Source of the DNA: an uncultured Clostridia bacterium
Lineage (GTDB): Bacteria; Bacillota; Clostridia; TANB77; CAG-508
Direction: 5' to 3'
Assembly: GCA_934131055.1 (NCBI GenBank)
Contig: CAKOZB010000018.1
Span: 1-15,210, forward strand
Length of the DNA: 15,210 bases
Shown: piece after piece, positions 6,421 to 13,712 of the stretch
Layout of the letters: every line of letters starts with the position of its first letter
Numbering within the stretch: the stretch's first letter is position 1
Notes under the pieces: generated by a model
What the model was told of the DNA's origin: nothing
The model's input: the letters and a program-made list of their open reading frames with translations, nothing else
Database searches by the model: none
Position numbers and translations under genes: made by a program

Positions 6421-6703
6421 TTAAAACAAATCAGAATGACTTCCAGTTCTGATTAATGTTAATATCAATATATCTTTGTCTAATTGATATACCAGTAACC
6501 AGTCCGGCTTTATGTGGCATTCATGAAATCCGCTCACTTTTGGGTTCTAGTATATGGTTGCAATATTTCTGTGGAAGTTCTTCTCCGTTAGAAATAATAG
6601 AAACAACTTTGATAAATTCTTTTTCATCAAAATTGTTTCTTTTCTTCATCTTATTATAATCTTTAGTAAATTTTTTTGTCTTGTAAATCTTATATTTACT
6701 CAT
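6421..6703 (-). pseudogene. YafQ/RelE-family mRNA-interferase toxin, frameshifted
   Basis: The gene opens MSKYKIYKTKKFTKDYNKMK and runs in one frame to Lys55, then hits a TGA at residue 61. Shifting by one base at the T-run 6538-6541 (AAAA on the coding strand) restores VSGFHECHIKPDWLLVYQLD and so on to RTGSHSDLF and TAA at 6421-6423, 93 residues in all, the normal YafQ length. Residues matching the E. coli YafQ active site are His50, His63, Asp67, Trp68, Arg85, His89 and Phe93; all but His50 lie beyond the shift. So the product as written (60 residues) should be catalytically dead. It overlaps the antitoxin gene by 8 nt, typical of translational coupling. Alternatives are a sequencing error in the A-run or ribosomal +1 shifting. 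YafQ cleaves ribosome-bound mRNA. Confidence 0.88.
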
Positions 6704-6980
6704 CTTTATTTAAGTCCTCCATAAGTTCTTCAACATTATCAAAAGCCTTATATTTACTAGGATTATTTTTTATATTTTTTGCTTCATTCATTGCTTCTAT
6801 TGTTTCTTTATTATATTTAGGTATTTCTATTTTAAATGGGATACTTTCTGTTAAAGTAACCTGCCTTAAAAATATTTTAATAGCCTCAGCCATAGTTAAT
6901 CCTAAATAATTTAATGTTTTTTCTGACTTTTCTTTTAGTTCTGGCTCTATCCTAATATTAATATTTTCTGTTTTAGGCAT
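6696..6980 (-). CDS. DinJ/RelB-family antitoxin
   Basis: A 94-residue antitoxin of the RelB/DinJ type. The N-terminal part (TENINIRIEPELKEKSEKTL... LGLTMAEAIKIFLRQV, about residues 4-42) is a ribbon-helix-helix DNA-binding domain; the charged C-terminal part is the likely toxin-wrapping segment. A near-perfect GGAGGTGA lies 5 nt before the ATG, far stronger than anything before the toxin, which favours antitoxin excess. It reads from its own promoter with an overlapping palindrome (6995-7015), suggesting autorepression. The pair sits between secY and adk, where no such genes normally occur, so it was probably inserted by horizontal transfer. It appears intact although its toxin is frameshifted. 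Confidence 0.9.
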   Translation of the reverse strand: MPKTENINIRIEPELKEKSEKTLNYLGLTMAEAIKIFLRQVTLTESIPFKIEIPKYNKETIEAMNEAKNIKNNPSKYKAFDNVEELMEDLNKDE

Positions 6981-6994
6981 AAAATCACCTCCAT

Positions 6995-7037
6995 GCTTAT
7001 TATATGTATAATAGCATATTTGTATTCACATTGTCAA
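6995..7037 (-). promoter_or_regulatory. Promoter and candidate operator of the toxin-antitoxin pair
   Basis: A perfect TTGACA -35 box (7032-7037) and TATTAT -10 box (7008-7013) are spaced by 18 nt. The -10 lies within a near-palindrome at 6995-7015: GCTATTATA on one arm and TATAATAAGC on the other, imperfect by one inserted base. Ribbon-helix-helix antitoxins typically bind such palindromes over the -10 and repress their own operon; binding here is inferred. Confidence 0.65.
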
Positions 7038-7075
7038 TACATTCTGTCTTTTTAAATTTTCATTATAGTTTGCAA

Positions 7076-7106
7076 ACAGAAAAGAGACAGATTTTGCTCT
7101 GTCTCC
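7076..7106 (-). terminator. Rho-independent terminator after secY
   Basis: On the minus strand GAGACAGA (7105-7098) pairs with TCTGTCTC (7091-7084) around a 6-nt loop, followed by UUUUCUGUUUG. It begins 7 nt after the secY stop. It separates the spc block from the toxin-antitoxin pair and adk, which in many relatives are co-transcribed with secY. Confidence 0.8.
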
Positions 7107-7112
7107 ATTTTA

Positions 7113-8435
7113 TTATTCTAAGAATCCTTTGTAATGTCTTGTTACAAGTTGAGATTCTAATTGTTGTATTGTTTCTAGTGCAACACCTACTACGATAAGT
7201 ATAGATGTACCACCAAATGCTATGTTTAAGTTTGTAAAGTTTGCTATCATTGGAAGAATAGCTATTATTGCTAAGAATATTCCTCCTACTAGTGATAGTT
7301 TAGATATTACAGATGATAAATAATCTGTAGTTGGTTTTCCAGCTCTTATACCTGGTATAAATCCACCATTTCTCTTGATGTTTCCTGATATCTCTGCAGG
7401 GTTGAACATCGCATATGTGTAGAAATATGTGAATCCTAATATTAATAGTAAATATACTATTGCGTTTGCAATTGTATACCCTATTCCCACACTAGAATTT
7501 GATGAAGCAATAGAAAATCTATATACTCCTGCCCAGAATCCTGTTTGTGTTGCAATGTCTTTTACGAATATTTGTAAAATCATTGCTGGAAATGTCATGA
7601 ATGATGAAGCAAATATTATAGGCATAACTCCAGCCATTGCTAGCTTTAATGGAATATGTGTATTTTGAGCTCCTACCATTCTTCTTCCAACTACTTTTTT
7701 AGCATATTGTACTGGTATTCTTCTTTCAGCAATTTGTATAAATACAACTCCTGCAACTAGTACTAGTAATCCAACTATAAGTGCCAAAGCTTTTATAAAT
7801 CCAACTGTACTGAAAGTTCCAGCTGAGAACATTAAGCCCCATACAGCTGTAATGCCTCTTGGTAATCCTGATATAATACCAACAAATATTATCATTGATA
7901 TTCCGTTTCCAATACCTTTATTAGTAATTTGTTCTCCAAGCCATATTAAAAGTGCTGTTCCTGCCATTAAAGAAATAACTGTTAACGCTCCTCCCATAAA
8001 GCTTGTATCTAAGAATATTCCAGAAGATTTGTATGAGAAGAATATTCCTAATCCTTCGATTAAAGCTAGAACAATTGTAAGTATTTTTGTATACTTATTA
8101 ATTTTTGTTCTTCCCTCTTCTCCACCTTCCTTAGTTAATCTTTCCAATGCTGGTATAACCATTCCTAATAATTGGATAACAATTGATGCTGTGATGTATG
8201 GAGTTATAGACATTGCAAATATAGAAAGTCTTGAGAAAGCTCCTCCTGATATTGTGTCTATAAGTCCTGTTACACCATTAGTAGCAGAGCTCATTTCTTC
8301 TGCTAATGTGAAAGTATCAACTCCAGGTATTGTTATATAACAGCCTAATCTAAAAATTACTATTAACAATAAAGTATATAATAATTTTTTTCTTACTTCA
8401 GGTGTTTTTAAAGCATTTTTTATGGTCTTAAACAA
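7113..8435 (-). CDS. secY: Protein translocase channel subunit SecY
   Basis: Pore of the SecYEG translocon in the cytoplasmic membrane. At 440 residues with about ten hydrophobic segments it is full length. Family marks include the N-terminal amphipathic helix before TM1 (PEVRKKLLYTLLLIVIFRLG), ITPYITASIVIQLL in TM2, and the cytosolic loop AERRIPVQYAKKVVGRR near residue 240 that helps bind ribosome and SecA. The start is a TTG (8433-8435) that directly abuts the rplO TAA; AGAGGTGAT inside the rplO end supplies the ribosome binding site. The two genes are therefore translationally linked. A terminator follows at 7076-7106. Confidence 0.97.
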   Translation of the reverse strand: MFKTIKNALKTPEVRKKLLYTLLLIVIFRLGCYITIPGVDTFTLAEEMSSATNGVTGLIDTISGGAFSRLSIFAMSITPYITASIVIQLLGMVIPALERLTKEGGEEGRTKINKYTKILTIVLALIEGLGIFFSYKSSGIFLDTSFMGGALTVISLMAGTALLIWLGEQITNKGIGNGISMIIFVGIISGLPRGITAVWGLMFSAGTFSTVGFIKALALIVGLLVLVAGVVFIQIAERRIPVQYAKKVVGRRMVGAQNTHIPLKLAMAGVMPIIFASSFMTFPAMILQIFVKDIATQTGFWAGVYRFSIASSNSSVGIGYTIANAIVYLLLILGFTYFYTYAMFNPAEISGNIKRNGGFIPGIRAGKPTTDYLSSVISKLSLVGGIFLAIIAILPMIANFTNLNIAFGGTSILIVVGVALETIQQLESQLVTRHYKGFLE

Positions 8436-8870
8436 TTAGATCACCTCTGCCTTTCCCCCTAAAGCTTCAATTTGTTCTTTAGCTGATTTTGTAAATCTTG
8501 CTGCTGTTACATTAACTTTTTTGTCTAATTTTCCAGTTCCAAGAATTACTATTCCATCATTAACTTTTCCGATGATTCCTTCATCAACTAAGCTTTGAGC
8601 TGTTACGTTTTCGTTCTTTACTTTAGATAACATTGTTAATGTTACTTCTGTATAGTTTTTAGCATGAATATTTGTGAATCCTCTTTTTGGTAATCTTCTA
8701 TATAATGGTGTTTGACCACCTTCGAATCCACGTCTTACTCCGCCACCACTTCTAGCTTTTTGTCCTTTATGACCTCTTCCAGAAGTTTTGCCTATTCCAG
8801 ATCCAACTCCACGTCCAACTCTAGTTCTTTTTGTGTTTACCTGTGCTGGTTTTAATTCATCTAATTTCAT
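8436..8870 (-). CDS. rplO: 50S ribosomal protein L15
   Basis: L15, a late-assembling 50S protein, 144 residues. The N-terminal glycine/arginine-rich extension that threads into 23S rRNA is clear ([50 protein letters not shown]), followed by the globular C-terminal domain. The AGGAGGTG site lies 10 nt before the ATG. The gene follows rpsE after only 38 nt, with no rpmD (L30) between them, which is a departure from the usual rpsE-rpmD-rplO order. Its stop codon touches the secY start. Confidence 0.97.
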   Translation of the reverse strand: MKLDELKPAQVNTKRTRVGRGVGSGIGKTSGRGHKGQKARSGGGVRRGFEGGQTPLYRRLPKRGFTNIHAKNYTEVTLTMLSKVKNENVTAQSLVDEGIIGKVNDGIVILGTGKLDKKVNVTAARFTKSAKEQIEALGGKAEVI

Positions 8871-8908
8871 CTCGTGACTACACCTCCTAATTTGTTATTT
8901 TATAATAA

Positions 8909-9400
8909 TTACATTATTTCTTCTACTTTTTTTCCTCTTTTTTTAGCTACAGATTCAACTGTTTGCATGCTCTTTAATCCTTCAAGAGTAGCATAAACAA
9001 CGTTTCTAGGATTATTTGTTCCTATTATTTTTGTTCTTATATCTCTGTAACCTGCAAGTTCTAGAACTGGTCTAACACTTCCACCTGCTATAATTCCAGT
9101 ACCTTCACTGGCTGGTTTTAGCATTACACTTGCACTTCCAAATTTACCAATTATTTCATGTGGTATTGTTGTGTCTACTATAGAAACTTCTACTAAGTTT
9201 TTCTTAGCATCTTCTATAGCTTTCTTTATAGCGTCTGGAACTTCGGCAGCTTTTCCGTTTCCAACTCCAACGTGTCCTGCACCATCTCCAACAACAACAA
9301 CTGCGCTAAATCTAAAGTTTCTTCCACCTTTAACAACTTTAGCAACTCTATTTATGGCAACTACTTTTTCTTTTAATTCTGTAGAATTTTCTTCTTGCAC
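8909..9400 (-). CDS. rpsE: 30S ribosomal protein S5
   Basis: S5 of the 30S decoding region, involved in translational accuracy. The 163-residue product has the N-terminal double-stranded-RNA-binding-like domain ([40 protein letters not shown]) and the C-terminal domain ([34 protein letters not shown]). The start is the GTG at 9398-9400, which has AAAAGGAGGT 8 nt upstream; an in-frame ATG at 9434-9436 has no ribosome binding site and would translate through this one. The gap to rplR is 77 nt. Confidence 0.97.
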   Translation of the reverse strand: MQEENSTELKEKVVAINRVAKVVKGGRNFRFSAVVVVGDGAGHVGVGNGKAAEVPDAIKKAIEDAKKNLVEVSIVDTTIPHEIIGKFGSASVMLKPASEGTGIIAGGSVRPVLELAGYRDIRTKIIGTNNPRNVVYATLEGLKSMQTVESVAKKRGKKVEEIM

Positions 9401-9477
9401 GTCTTCTGACCTCCTTTTATGTATTTTACAATCCATTTTCTAACCGTAATTAATTTGTGTTTTCTAATCATTTATTA

Positions 9478-9837
9478 CTAGAATTCTAATCCTGCTTCTC
9501 TAGCAGCTTCAGCTAAATCCTTTATAATTCCATGATATAGGTATCCACTTCTATCAAATACTACTGTTTTTATTTTTTTGTCTTGAGCTCTTTTTGCTAT
9601 TAAAGCTCCTACTTCTTTTGCAGCTTCGCTGTTTGCATGTTTATTTTTTACTTCTTTGTCTAATGTAGATGCAGCAGCTAAAGTTGTTCCGTTAACATCA
9701 TCAATTACTTGTACAAATAAGTTTTTGTTACTTCTGTATACGCATAATCTTGGACGTTCTGCTGTTCCGCTTATTTTTGTACGAACACGAGCATGTCTTC
9801 TTTCTCTCTCAGCTTTTCTATCTGTCTTACCAACCAT
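9478..9837 (-). CDS. rplR: 50S ribosomal protein L18
   Basis: L18 binds 5S rRNA and carries it into the 50S subunit together with L5. The 119-residue product has the basic N-terminus ([20 protein letters not shown]), [20 protein letters not shown], the central VIDD...[11 protein letters not shown], and the ending [27 protein letters not shown] lies 6 nt before the ATG. A perfect 8-bp hairpin (9853-9874) stands immediately upstream of that ribosome binding site, at the end of an unusual 177-nt spacer after rplF. Confidence 0.97.
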   Translation of the reverse strand: MVGKTDRKAERERRHARVRTKISGTAERPRLCVYRSNKNLFVQVIDDVNGTTLAAASTLDKEVKNKHANSEAAKEVGALIAKRAQDKKIKTVVFDRSGYLYHGIIKDLAEAAREAGLEF

Positions 9838-10014
9838 TTTTTACTCCTTTCTAACTAATGTAACAGCATTAGTTTTAGTTCTGATTTCGACTCATAGTAA
9901 AATAATCGTAAATTAGTATAACAAGGCAACCGTGCCCAAAATATTTGAGGCGTACGTGGCGTACGTTGATAATATTTTTAGGCGAAGGTTAACGCTGTTA
10001 AACGAAGTTTAAAA
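9838..10014 (-). promoter_or_regulatory. Structured 177-nt spacer between rplF and rplR
   Basis: No gene is seen. It holds, in transcription order: an AAACTTCG element; a short TTAAC-GCT-GTTAA palindrome (9989-10001); a compound hairpin with outer arms AAAATATT/AATATTTT (9938-9945, 9971-9978), 5/5 internal loop and inner CGTACG/CGTACG (9951-9956, 9960-9965); GGCA/TGCC (9925-9936); a possible extended -10 TGTTATACT (minus strand, about 9915-9923); and AACTAATG/CATTAGTT (9853-9874) just before the rplR ribosome binding site. The GGCGTACGT unit occurs twice in tandem (9949-9966). A leader or autoregulatory site is likely but unproven. Confidence 0.5.
9853..9874 (-). promoter_or_regulatory. Hairpin directly upstream of the rplR ribosome binding site
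   Basis: AACTAATG and CATTAGTT are exact complements around a 6-nt loop. The stem ends one or two nucleotides before the AGAAAGGAG ribosome binding site of rplR, a position from which it could control initiation. Confidence 0.5.
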
Positions 10015-10015
10015 T
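10002..10015 (-). repeat. Copy of the 14-nt intergenic element ATTTTAAACTTCGT after rplF
   Basis: Identical over 14 nt to 12214-12227 after rplN. It begins in the last base of the rplF stop codon. Both copies are followed on the minus strand, after a few bases, by GCGTT. A related block with CGAAGGTTAA lies next to it at 9983-9992. Confidence 0.45.
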
Positions 10016-10554
10016 TATTTTTTACCTGCTTTACCTTCCTTACGTCTAATATGTTCAGTAGCATATTTAATACCTTTTCCTCTATATACTTCTGGTGGAC
10101 GTTTAGATCTTACTTCGTTAGCAACTTGACCAACTAATTCTTTGTCAATTCCTCTAACTACAATGTGGTTAGCATCTGTTAAATCAAAAGTAATTCCTTC
10201 TGGAGCTTCCATCTCTACTGGATGAGAATATCCTAAACTCATTACTAATTTGTTACCTTGCTTTTGAGCTCTGTAACCAACACCATTTATTTCTAATTCT
10301 ACTTTGAATTCATTAACAACACCTTCAACCATGTTATGTATTAAAGCTCTTGTTGTTCCATGTAAACTCTTATTCATGTTTGTATCATCTGGTCTTGAAA
10401 CTTTTATTTCATTTCCGTCTAATTCAACTTTCATATTTGGATGAATGTCTCTTTCAAGACTTCCCTTAGGACCTTTTACAGCAATGTGGTTTCCGTCTAT
10501 TTTAACTTCAACACCAGCAGGTACTGTAATAGGCATATTTCCTATTCTTGACAT
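10015..10554 (-). CDS. rplF: 50S ribosomal protein L6
   Basis: L6 near the GTPase-associated centre of the 50S subunit. The 179-residue product begins MSRIGNMPITVPAGVEV, shows the two duplicated L6 folds (VKGPKGSLERDI; then GVGYRAQKQGNKLVMSLGYS) and ends in NEVRSKRPPEVYRGKGIKYA plus a basic tail. GGAGGG lies 10 nt before the ATG. rpsH precedes it by 30 nt; a structured spacer separates it from rplR. Confidence 0.98.
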   Translation of the reverse strand: MSRIGNMPITVPAGVEVKIDGNHIAVKGPKGSLERDIHPNMKVELDGNEIKVSRPDDTNMNKSLHGTTRALIHNMVEGVVNEFKVELEINGVGYRAQKQGNKLVMSLGYSHPVEMEAPEGITFDLTDANHIVVRGIDKELVGQVANEVRSKRPPEVYRGKGIKYATEHIRRKEGKAGKK

Positions 10555-10584
10555 GTTTGTTTTCCCTCCTTCTTGTCTTAATTA

Positions 10585-10986
10585 TTACCAAACGTATGCT
10601 ATAACTTCTCCACCTAAACCAGCTTCTCTTGCTTTCTTGTCTGTCATTATACCTTTAGATGTTGAAATTAAAGCTATTCCTAATCCATTTAATACTTTAG
10701 GTAATTCTGTCTTAGATGCGTAAACTCTTAATCCTGGTTTGCTTATTCTCTTTAATCCATCTATTACTTTTTTACCTTTTTCTGTATATTTTAATGTAAT
10801 TCTTATTACACCTTGATTATTTTCTTCTTTTATCTCTTCGAAAGATTTGATATATCCTTCTTCAAATAATATTTGAGCTATTGCAAGCTTTTCTTTTGAA
10901 GCAGGAACATCAACAGATTTATGTTTTTGACTGCTAGCATTTCTTATTCTTGTTAGCATATCTGCTATTGGATCTGTAGTAACCAT
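10585..10986 (-). CDS. rpsH: 30S ribosomal protein S8
   Basis: S8 is a primary 16S rRNA (helix 21) binder and, in E. coli, the repressor of the spc operon. The product is 133 residues: [20 protein letters not shown], then [20 protein letters not shown] and [29 protein letters not shown] at the end. The ATG at 10984-10986 follows AAGGAGGG by 11 nt; the GTG eight codons further up overlaps that ribosome binding site and is not used. Gap to rpsN 57 nt. Confidence 0.97.
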   Translation of the reverse strand: MVTTDPIADMLTRIRNASSQKHKSVDVPASKEKLAIAQILFEEGYIKSFEEIKEENNQGVIRITLKYTEKGKKVIDGLKRISKPGLRVYASKTELPKVLNGLGIALISTSKGIMTDKKAREAGLGGEVIAYVW

Positions 10987-11043
10987 GTTCTTGTTTTCCC
11001 TCCTTATCACGATTTTTCTATCATATATAATTTTAATTGGATT

Positions 11044-11229
11044 CTACCAACTTGCTTTCTTAACTCCAGGAATTTCGCCATCATGAGCTAATTTTCTGAA
11101 GCACTCACGGCAAACTCCATATTTTCTAATATAAGCATGTGGTCTTCCACATAATTTACATCTGTTATATTCTCTTGTCTTATATTTTTGTGGTCTTGCT
11201 TGCTTAACTTTTAAAGACGTTTTAGCCAT
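11044..11229 (-). CDS. rpsN: 30S ribosomal protein S14, short zinc-binding form
   Basis: S14 type Z (61 residues), the zinc form that in Gram-positives is encoded in the spc operon. Zinc ligands are Cys24, Cys27, Cys40 and Cys43 (C-X2-C-X12-C-X2-C). The sequence [40 protein letters not shown] and the ending [11 protein letters not shown] is classical. It sits in the 30S head next to S3 and S10. An AAAGGAG-type ribosome binding site precedes the ATG. It lies between rplE and rpsH. Confidence 0.98.
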   Translation of the reverse strand: MAKTSLKVKQARPQKYKTREYNRCKLCGRPHAYIRKYGVCRECFRKLAHDGEIPGVKKASW

Positions 11230-11273
11230 TAGCTTTCTCCTTTCTTATATCTCTTTTCAGTAATTTACGATAA

Positions 11274-11813
11274 TTAGTTTTTGAATGGCATTCCTAATAA
11301 TTTTAGTAACTCTTTAGCTTCTTCATCAGTCTTAGCTGTTGTTACAAATATTATATCCATACCTCTTACTCTATCAACTTTTTCGTATTCTATTTCAGGG
11401 AATATTAATTGTTCCTTAATACCCATTGAATAGTTTCCTCTACCGTCAAAAGAATCTGCTGGTATTCCTCTAAAGTCTCTAACTCTTGGAAGAGCTACAT
11501 TGAATAATTTGTTTGCAAAATCATACATTTTTCCTTGTCTTAATGTTACTTTGCATCCAATTGGAACTCCTGCTCTTAATTTAAATGCAGCTATAGCCTT
11601 CTTAGATTTTGTTGTTATTGGCTTTTGTCCAGTAATTTGTTCCAAATCCTTTATTGCATTCTCTAAGTCCTTTGGATTTTCTTTTACGTCTCCTAAACCA
11701 ATGTTGATAACTATTTTATCTAACTTTGGAACTTCCATTACTGATTTATAATTAAACTTTTTCATTAAAGCTGGTACTATTTCTTTCTCATATTGTTCTT
11801 TTAATATTTCCAT
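11274..11813 (-). CDS. rplE: 50S ribosomal protein L5
   Basis: L5 joins 5S rRNA and contacts the P-site tRNA. Standard 179-residue length, with [73 protein letters not shown] and the ending [23 protein letters not shown] lies 12 nt from the ATG, a long spacing, but the intervening bases fold with the end of that site into a small hairpin (11814-11829). In E. coli the rplX-rplE junction is where S8 represses the operon. Confidence 0.97.
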   Translation of the reverse strand: MEILKEQYEKEIVPALMKKFNYKSVMEVPKLDKIVINIGLGDVKENPKDLENAIKDLEQITGQKPITTKSKKAIAAFKLRAGVPIGCKVTLRQGKMYDFANKLFNVALPRVRDFRGIPADSFDGRGNYSMGIKEQLIFPEIEYEKVDRVRGMDIIFVTTAKTDEEAKELLKLLGMPFKN

Positions 11814-11829
11814 AAGTCTTTATAGACCT
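11814..11829 (-). promoter_or_regulatory. Small hairpin overlapping the rplE ribosome binding site
   Basis: On the RNA AGGUCU pairs with AGACUU (one G-U pair) around AUAA. The 5' arm takes the last part of AGGAGGU and the 3' arm ends right before the AUG. It could hide the site or shorten the effective spacing. Confidence 0.35.
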
Positions 11830-11839
11830 CCTTCCTTTA

Positions 11840-12148
11840 CTATTTTATTTTAGCTCCACATTTTTTACATACACGTACTTTTCCGTCTTTTTCAACTTCA
11901 TATCCAACTCTTGTTGCTTTTCCGCATTTTGGACATACTAGAGCTACTTTACTGCTGTGTATGCTAAATTCTGAAGGAATAATTCCTCCTTGTTCACCTT
12001 GTCTTCTAGGTTTAACGCTCTTTTTTCTAATATTGATACCTTTAACAATTATTTTTTCTGTTTTAGGTATTACTTCTAGAATTTCTCCAGTCTTTCCTTT
12101 ATCATTTCCTGATAAAACTTTAACTGTATCACCTTTTCTTAATTTCAT
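11840..12148 (-). CDS. rplX: 50S ribosomal protein L24, with C-terminal zinc ribbon
   Basis: L24 is an initiator of 50S assembly. The 102-residue product starts with the KOW motif (MKLRKGDTVKVLSGNDKGKT, GEILEVIPKTEKIIVKGINI), then RRQGEQGGIIPSE and SKVALVCPKCGKATRVGYEV, ending VRVCKKCGAKIK. Two CxxC pairs (CPKC and CKKC) would bind zinc. GAGGTGA lies 8 nt before the ATG. It follows rplN after 84 nt, a stretch that carries one copy of the AAACTTCG element. Confidence 0.97.
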   Translation of the reverse strand: MKLRKGDTVKVLSGNDKGKTGEILEVIPKTEKIIVKGINIRKKSVKPRRQGEQGGIIPSEFSIHSSKVALVCPKCGKATRVGYEVEKDGKVRVCKKCGAKIK

Positions 12149-12213
12149 TTTATATTTTCACCTCTTTATTTCTTATTATTGGGCTCATTTTTAATCAATT
12201 TTGACAACGCAAG

Positions 12214-12227
12214 ACGAAGTTTAAAAT
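12214..12227 (-). repeat. Copy of the 14-nt intergenic element ATTTTAAACTTCGT after rplN
   Basis: Identical to 10002-10015 after rplF. It lies 5 nt past the rplN stop. On the minus strand it is followed by CTTGCGTTGTC, which resembles the TTAACAGCGTTAAC that follows the rplF copy. Confidence 0.45.
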
Positions 12228-12232
12228 CGAAA

Positions 12233-12601
12233 TTATAAAACTTCTGGTGCTAGAGAAAGAATCTTTAGATAATCCTTTTCTCTTAATTCTCTTGCAACAG
12301 GTCCAAATATACGAGTTCCCTTTGGTGTTCCGTCTTCTTTTATTATAACTGCTGCGTTTTCGTCAAATCTTAAATAAGATCCGTCAGCTCTTCTTATAGG
12401 TTTCTTTGTTCTAACAACAACGGCTTTAACAACGTCACCTTTTTTTACAACGCCACCTGGTGTTGCTGTTTTAACAGAAGCAACTATTATATCACCAACT
12501 CCAGCATATTTTCTATATGATCCGCCTAAGCATCTAATACACATTAATTCTTTAGCTCCTGTATTATCAGCTACTTTTAATATTGTTTGTTGCTGTACCA
12601 T
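12233..12601 (-). CDS. rplN: 50S ribosomal protein L14
   Basis: L14 at the 30S-50S interface (bridge B8). Standard length of 122 residues: [106 protein letters not shown] lies 10 nt before the ATG. It is the first gene of the classical spc segment, 40 nt after rpsQ. Confidence 0.98.
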   Translation of the reverse strand: MVQQQTILKVADNTGAKELMCIRCLGGSYRKYAGVGDIIVASVKTATPGGVVKKGDVVKAVVVRTKKPIRRADGSYLRFDENAAVIIKEDGTPKGTRIFGPVARELREKDYLKILSLAPEVL

Positions 12602-12641
12602 TTAAACTAGTACCTCCTTTTTTCATTCTTTTCAAAGTATA

Positions 12642-12905
12642 TTATTTTATTATTGCCTTTTCAACTATTTCAACAACTCTCCATCTCTTGTCTTTTGATA
12701 AAGGTCTTGTTTCCATAACTTTTACTTTATCTCCAACTTTGCATTCGTTGTTTTCGTCATGAGCTTTTAATTTATATGTTCTTTTTTTGATTTTTCCATA
12801 TGTCTTATCCATCTCATTTTGAACAACAGCTATAACAACTGTTTTATCCATTTTATCAGATGTAACAACTCCAGTCATTGTTTTACGAAGATTTCTTTCT
12901 TCCAT
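12642..12905 (-). CDS. rpsQ: 30S ribosomal protein S17
   Basis: S17, a primary 16S rRNA-binding OB-fold protein. The 87-residue product: [76 protein letters not shown] lies 6 nt before the ATG at 12903-12905; longer starts would read through that site. It follows rpmC after a 50-nt gap. Confidence 0.97.
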   Translation of the reverse strand: MEERNLRKTMTGVVTSDKMDKTVVIAVVQNEMDKTYGKIKKRTYKLKAHDENNECKVGDKVKVMETRPLSKDKRWRVVEIVEKAIIK

Positions 12906-12955
12906 AATATTCTCCTTTCTACATTCTAAGGAATACAACGTTTTAGTTGTATAAA

Positions 12956-13282
12956 TTATTCAGCTTTACTTTCTTTTTTTGTAGTTGTTTTTCTAGCTTT
13001 CTTTTCTGTTCCTTCTGTAGCTTCTTTTTTTGCCTTGCTTGCAGTTTTCTTTTCTGCTTTTTTTGGCTCTTCTGCAACTACTGGTTCTTCACCTTTTAAT
13101 TCTCTTTCAGTTAAAACTGTTTTTATTTTTGCAATGTCTTTCTTAACTTCTCTTATTTTCATAGGATTGTCTAATCCGTTTGTTGCTAAGCTAAATCTTA
13201 GTTTGAACAATTCTGATTTTAATTCTCCTAATTCTTTTTCTAAGTCTGGTGAAGACATTTCTCTAATCTTATTTATCTTCAT
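12956..13282 (-). CDS. rpmC: 50S ribosomal protein L29 with a long lysine/alanine/glutamate-rich tail
   Basis: L29 lies at the polypeptide exit tunnel, where trigger factor and SRP dock with L23. Residues 1 to about 66 are the normal two-helix hairpin ([60 protein letters not shown]). The protein is 108 residues instead of about 65-70; the extra 40 or so form a low-complexity tail made of [15 protein letters not shown] and [14 protein letters not shown] units. The reading frame continues cleanly to TAA, so the tail is real. Its start overlaps the end of rplP by 14 nt, with its ribosome binding site inside rplP. Confidence 0.95.
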   Translation of the reverse strand: MKINKIREMSSPDLEKELGELKSELFKLRFSLATNGLDNPMKIREVKKDIAKIKTVLTERELKGEEPVVAEEPKKAEKKTASKAKKEATEGTEKKARKTTTKKESKAE

Positions 13283-13712
13283 CTAATTCACCACCTACTT
13301 CAGTTTCCTTTTTAACAAATTTACACTTAACAGATAGTTTGTTAGCAGCAAGTCTTAATGCTTCTCTTGCAACGTCTTCTGAAACATCTGCAAGTTCAAA
13401 CAATATTCTTCCTGGCTTTATAACTGCTACCCAGTATTCAACTGATCCTTTACCTTTACCCATACGAGTATCTGCTGGTTTCTTTGTTATAGGTTTATCT
13501 GGGAAGATTTTTATCCAAACCTTTCCACCTCTTTTTATATATCTTGTCATAGCAACACGGGCTGCTTCTATTTGGTTAGAAGTAATTTGACCTGCTTCTA
13601 ATGCTTGAAGTCCATATAATCCATCTGTTACAACGTTACCTCTTGTTGCTTTTCCTCTATTTCTACCTTTTTGTTGTTTTCTATATTTTGTTCTTTTTGG
13701 CATTAATGGCAT
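13269..13712 (-). CDS. rplP: 50S ribosomal protein L16
   Basis: L16 lies near the A-site tRNA in the 50S subunit. The 147-residue product: [80 protein letters not shown]. The C-terminus carries a slightly extended acidic end (GGELDEDK) that overlaps the rpmC start by 14 nt. The first ATG is chosen, 8 nt after GGAGGA; the second (MPKRTK) is too far from it. The start shares one base with the rpsC stop (TAATG). Confidence 0.97.
   Translation of the reverse strand: MPLMPKRTKYRKQQKGRNRGKATRGNVVTDGLYGLQALEAGQITSNQIEAARVAMTRYIKRGGKVWIKIFPDKPITKKPADTRMGKGKGSVEYWVAVIKPGRILFELADVSEDVAREALRLAANKLSVKCKFVKKETEVGGELDEDK

Noticed and set aside
6538..6544. Programmed +1 ribosomal frameshifting in the toxin gene
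   Set aside because: CCCAAAAG resembles slippery sequence but lacks a stop codon or pseudoknot at the shift; no known RelE-family toxin uses this. A mutation or sequencing error is simpler.
9401..9436. Longer N-terminus for S5 (ATG at 9434-9436)
   Set aside because: The ribosome binding site AAAAGGAGGT lies inside this stretch and points to the GTG at 9400; the extra residues are not part of S5.
11820..11830. Tandem or clustered repeats suggestive of CRISPR or an integron site
   Set aside because: The repeats in the window are isolated hairpins and short direct repeats with no regular spacing.
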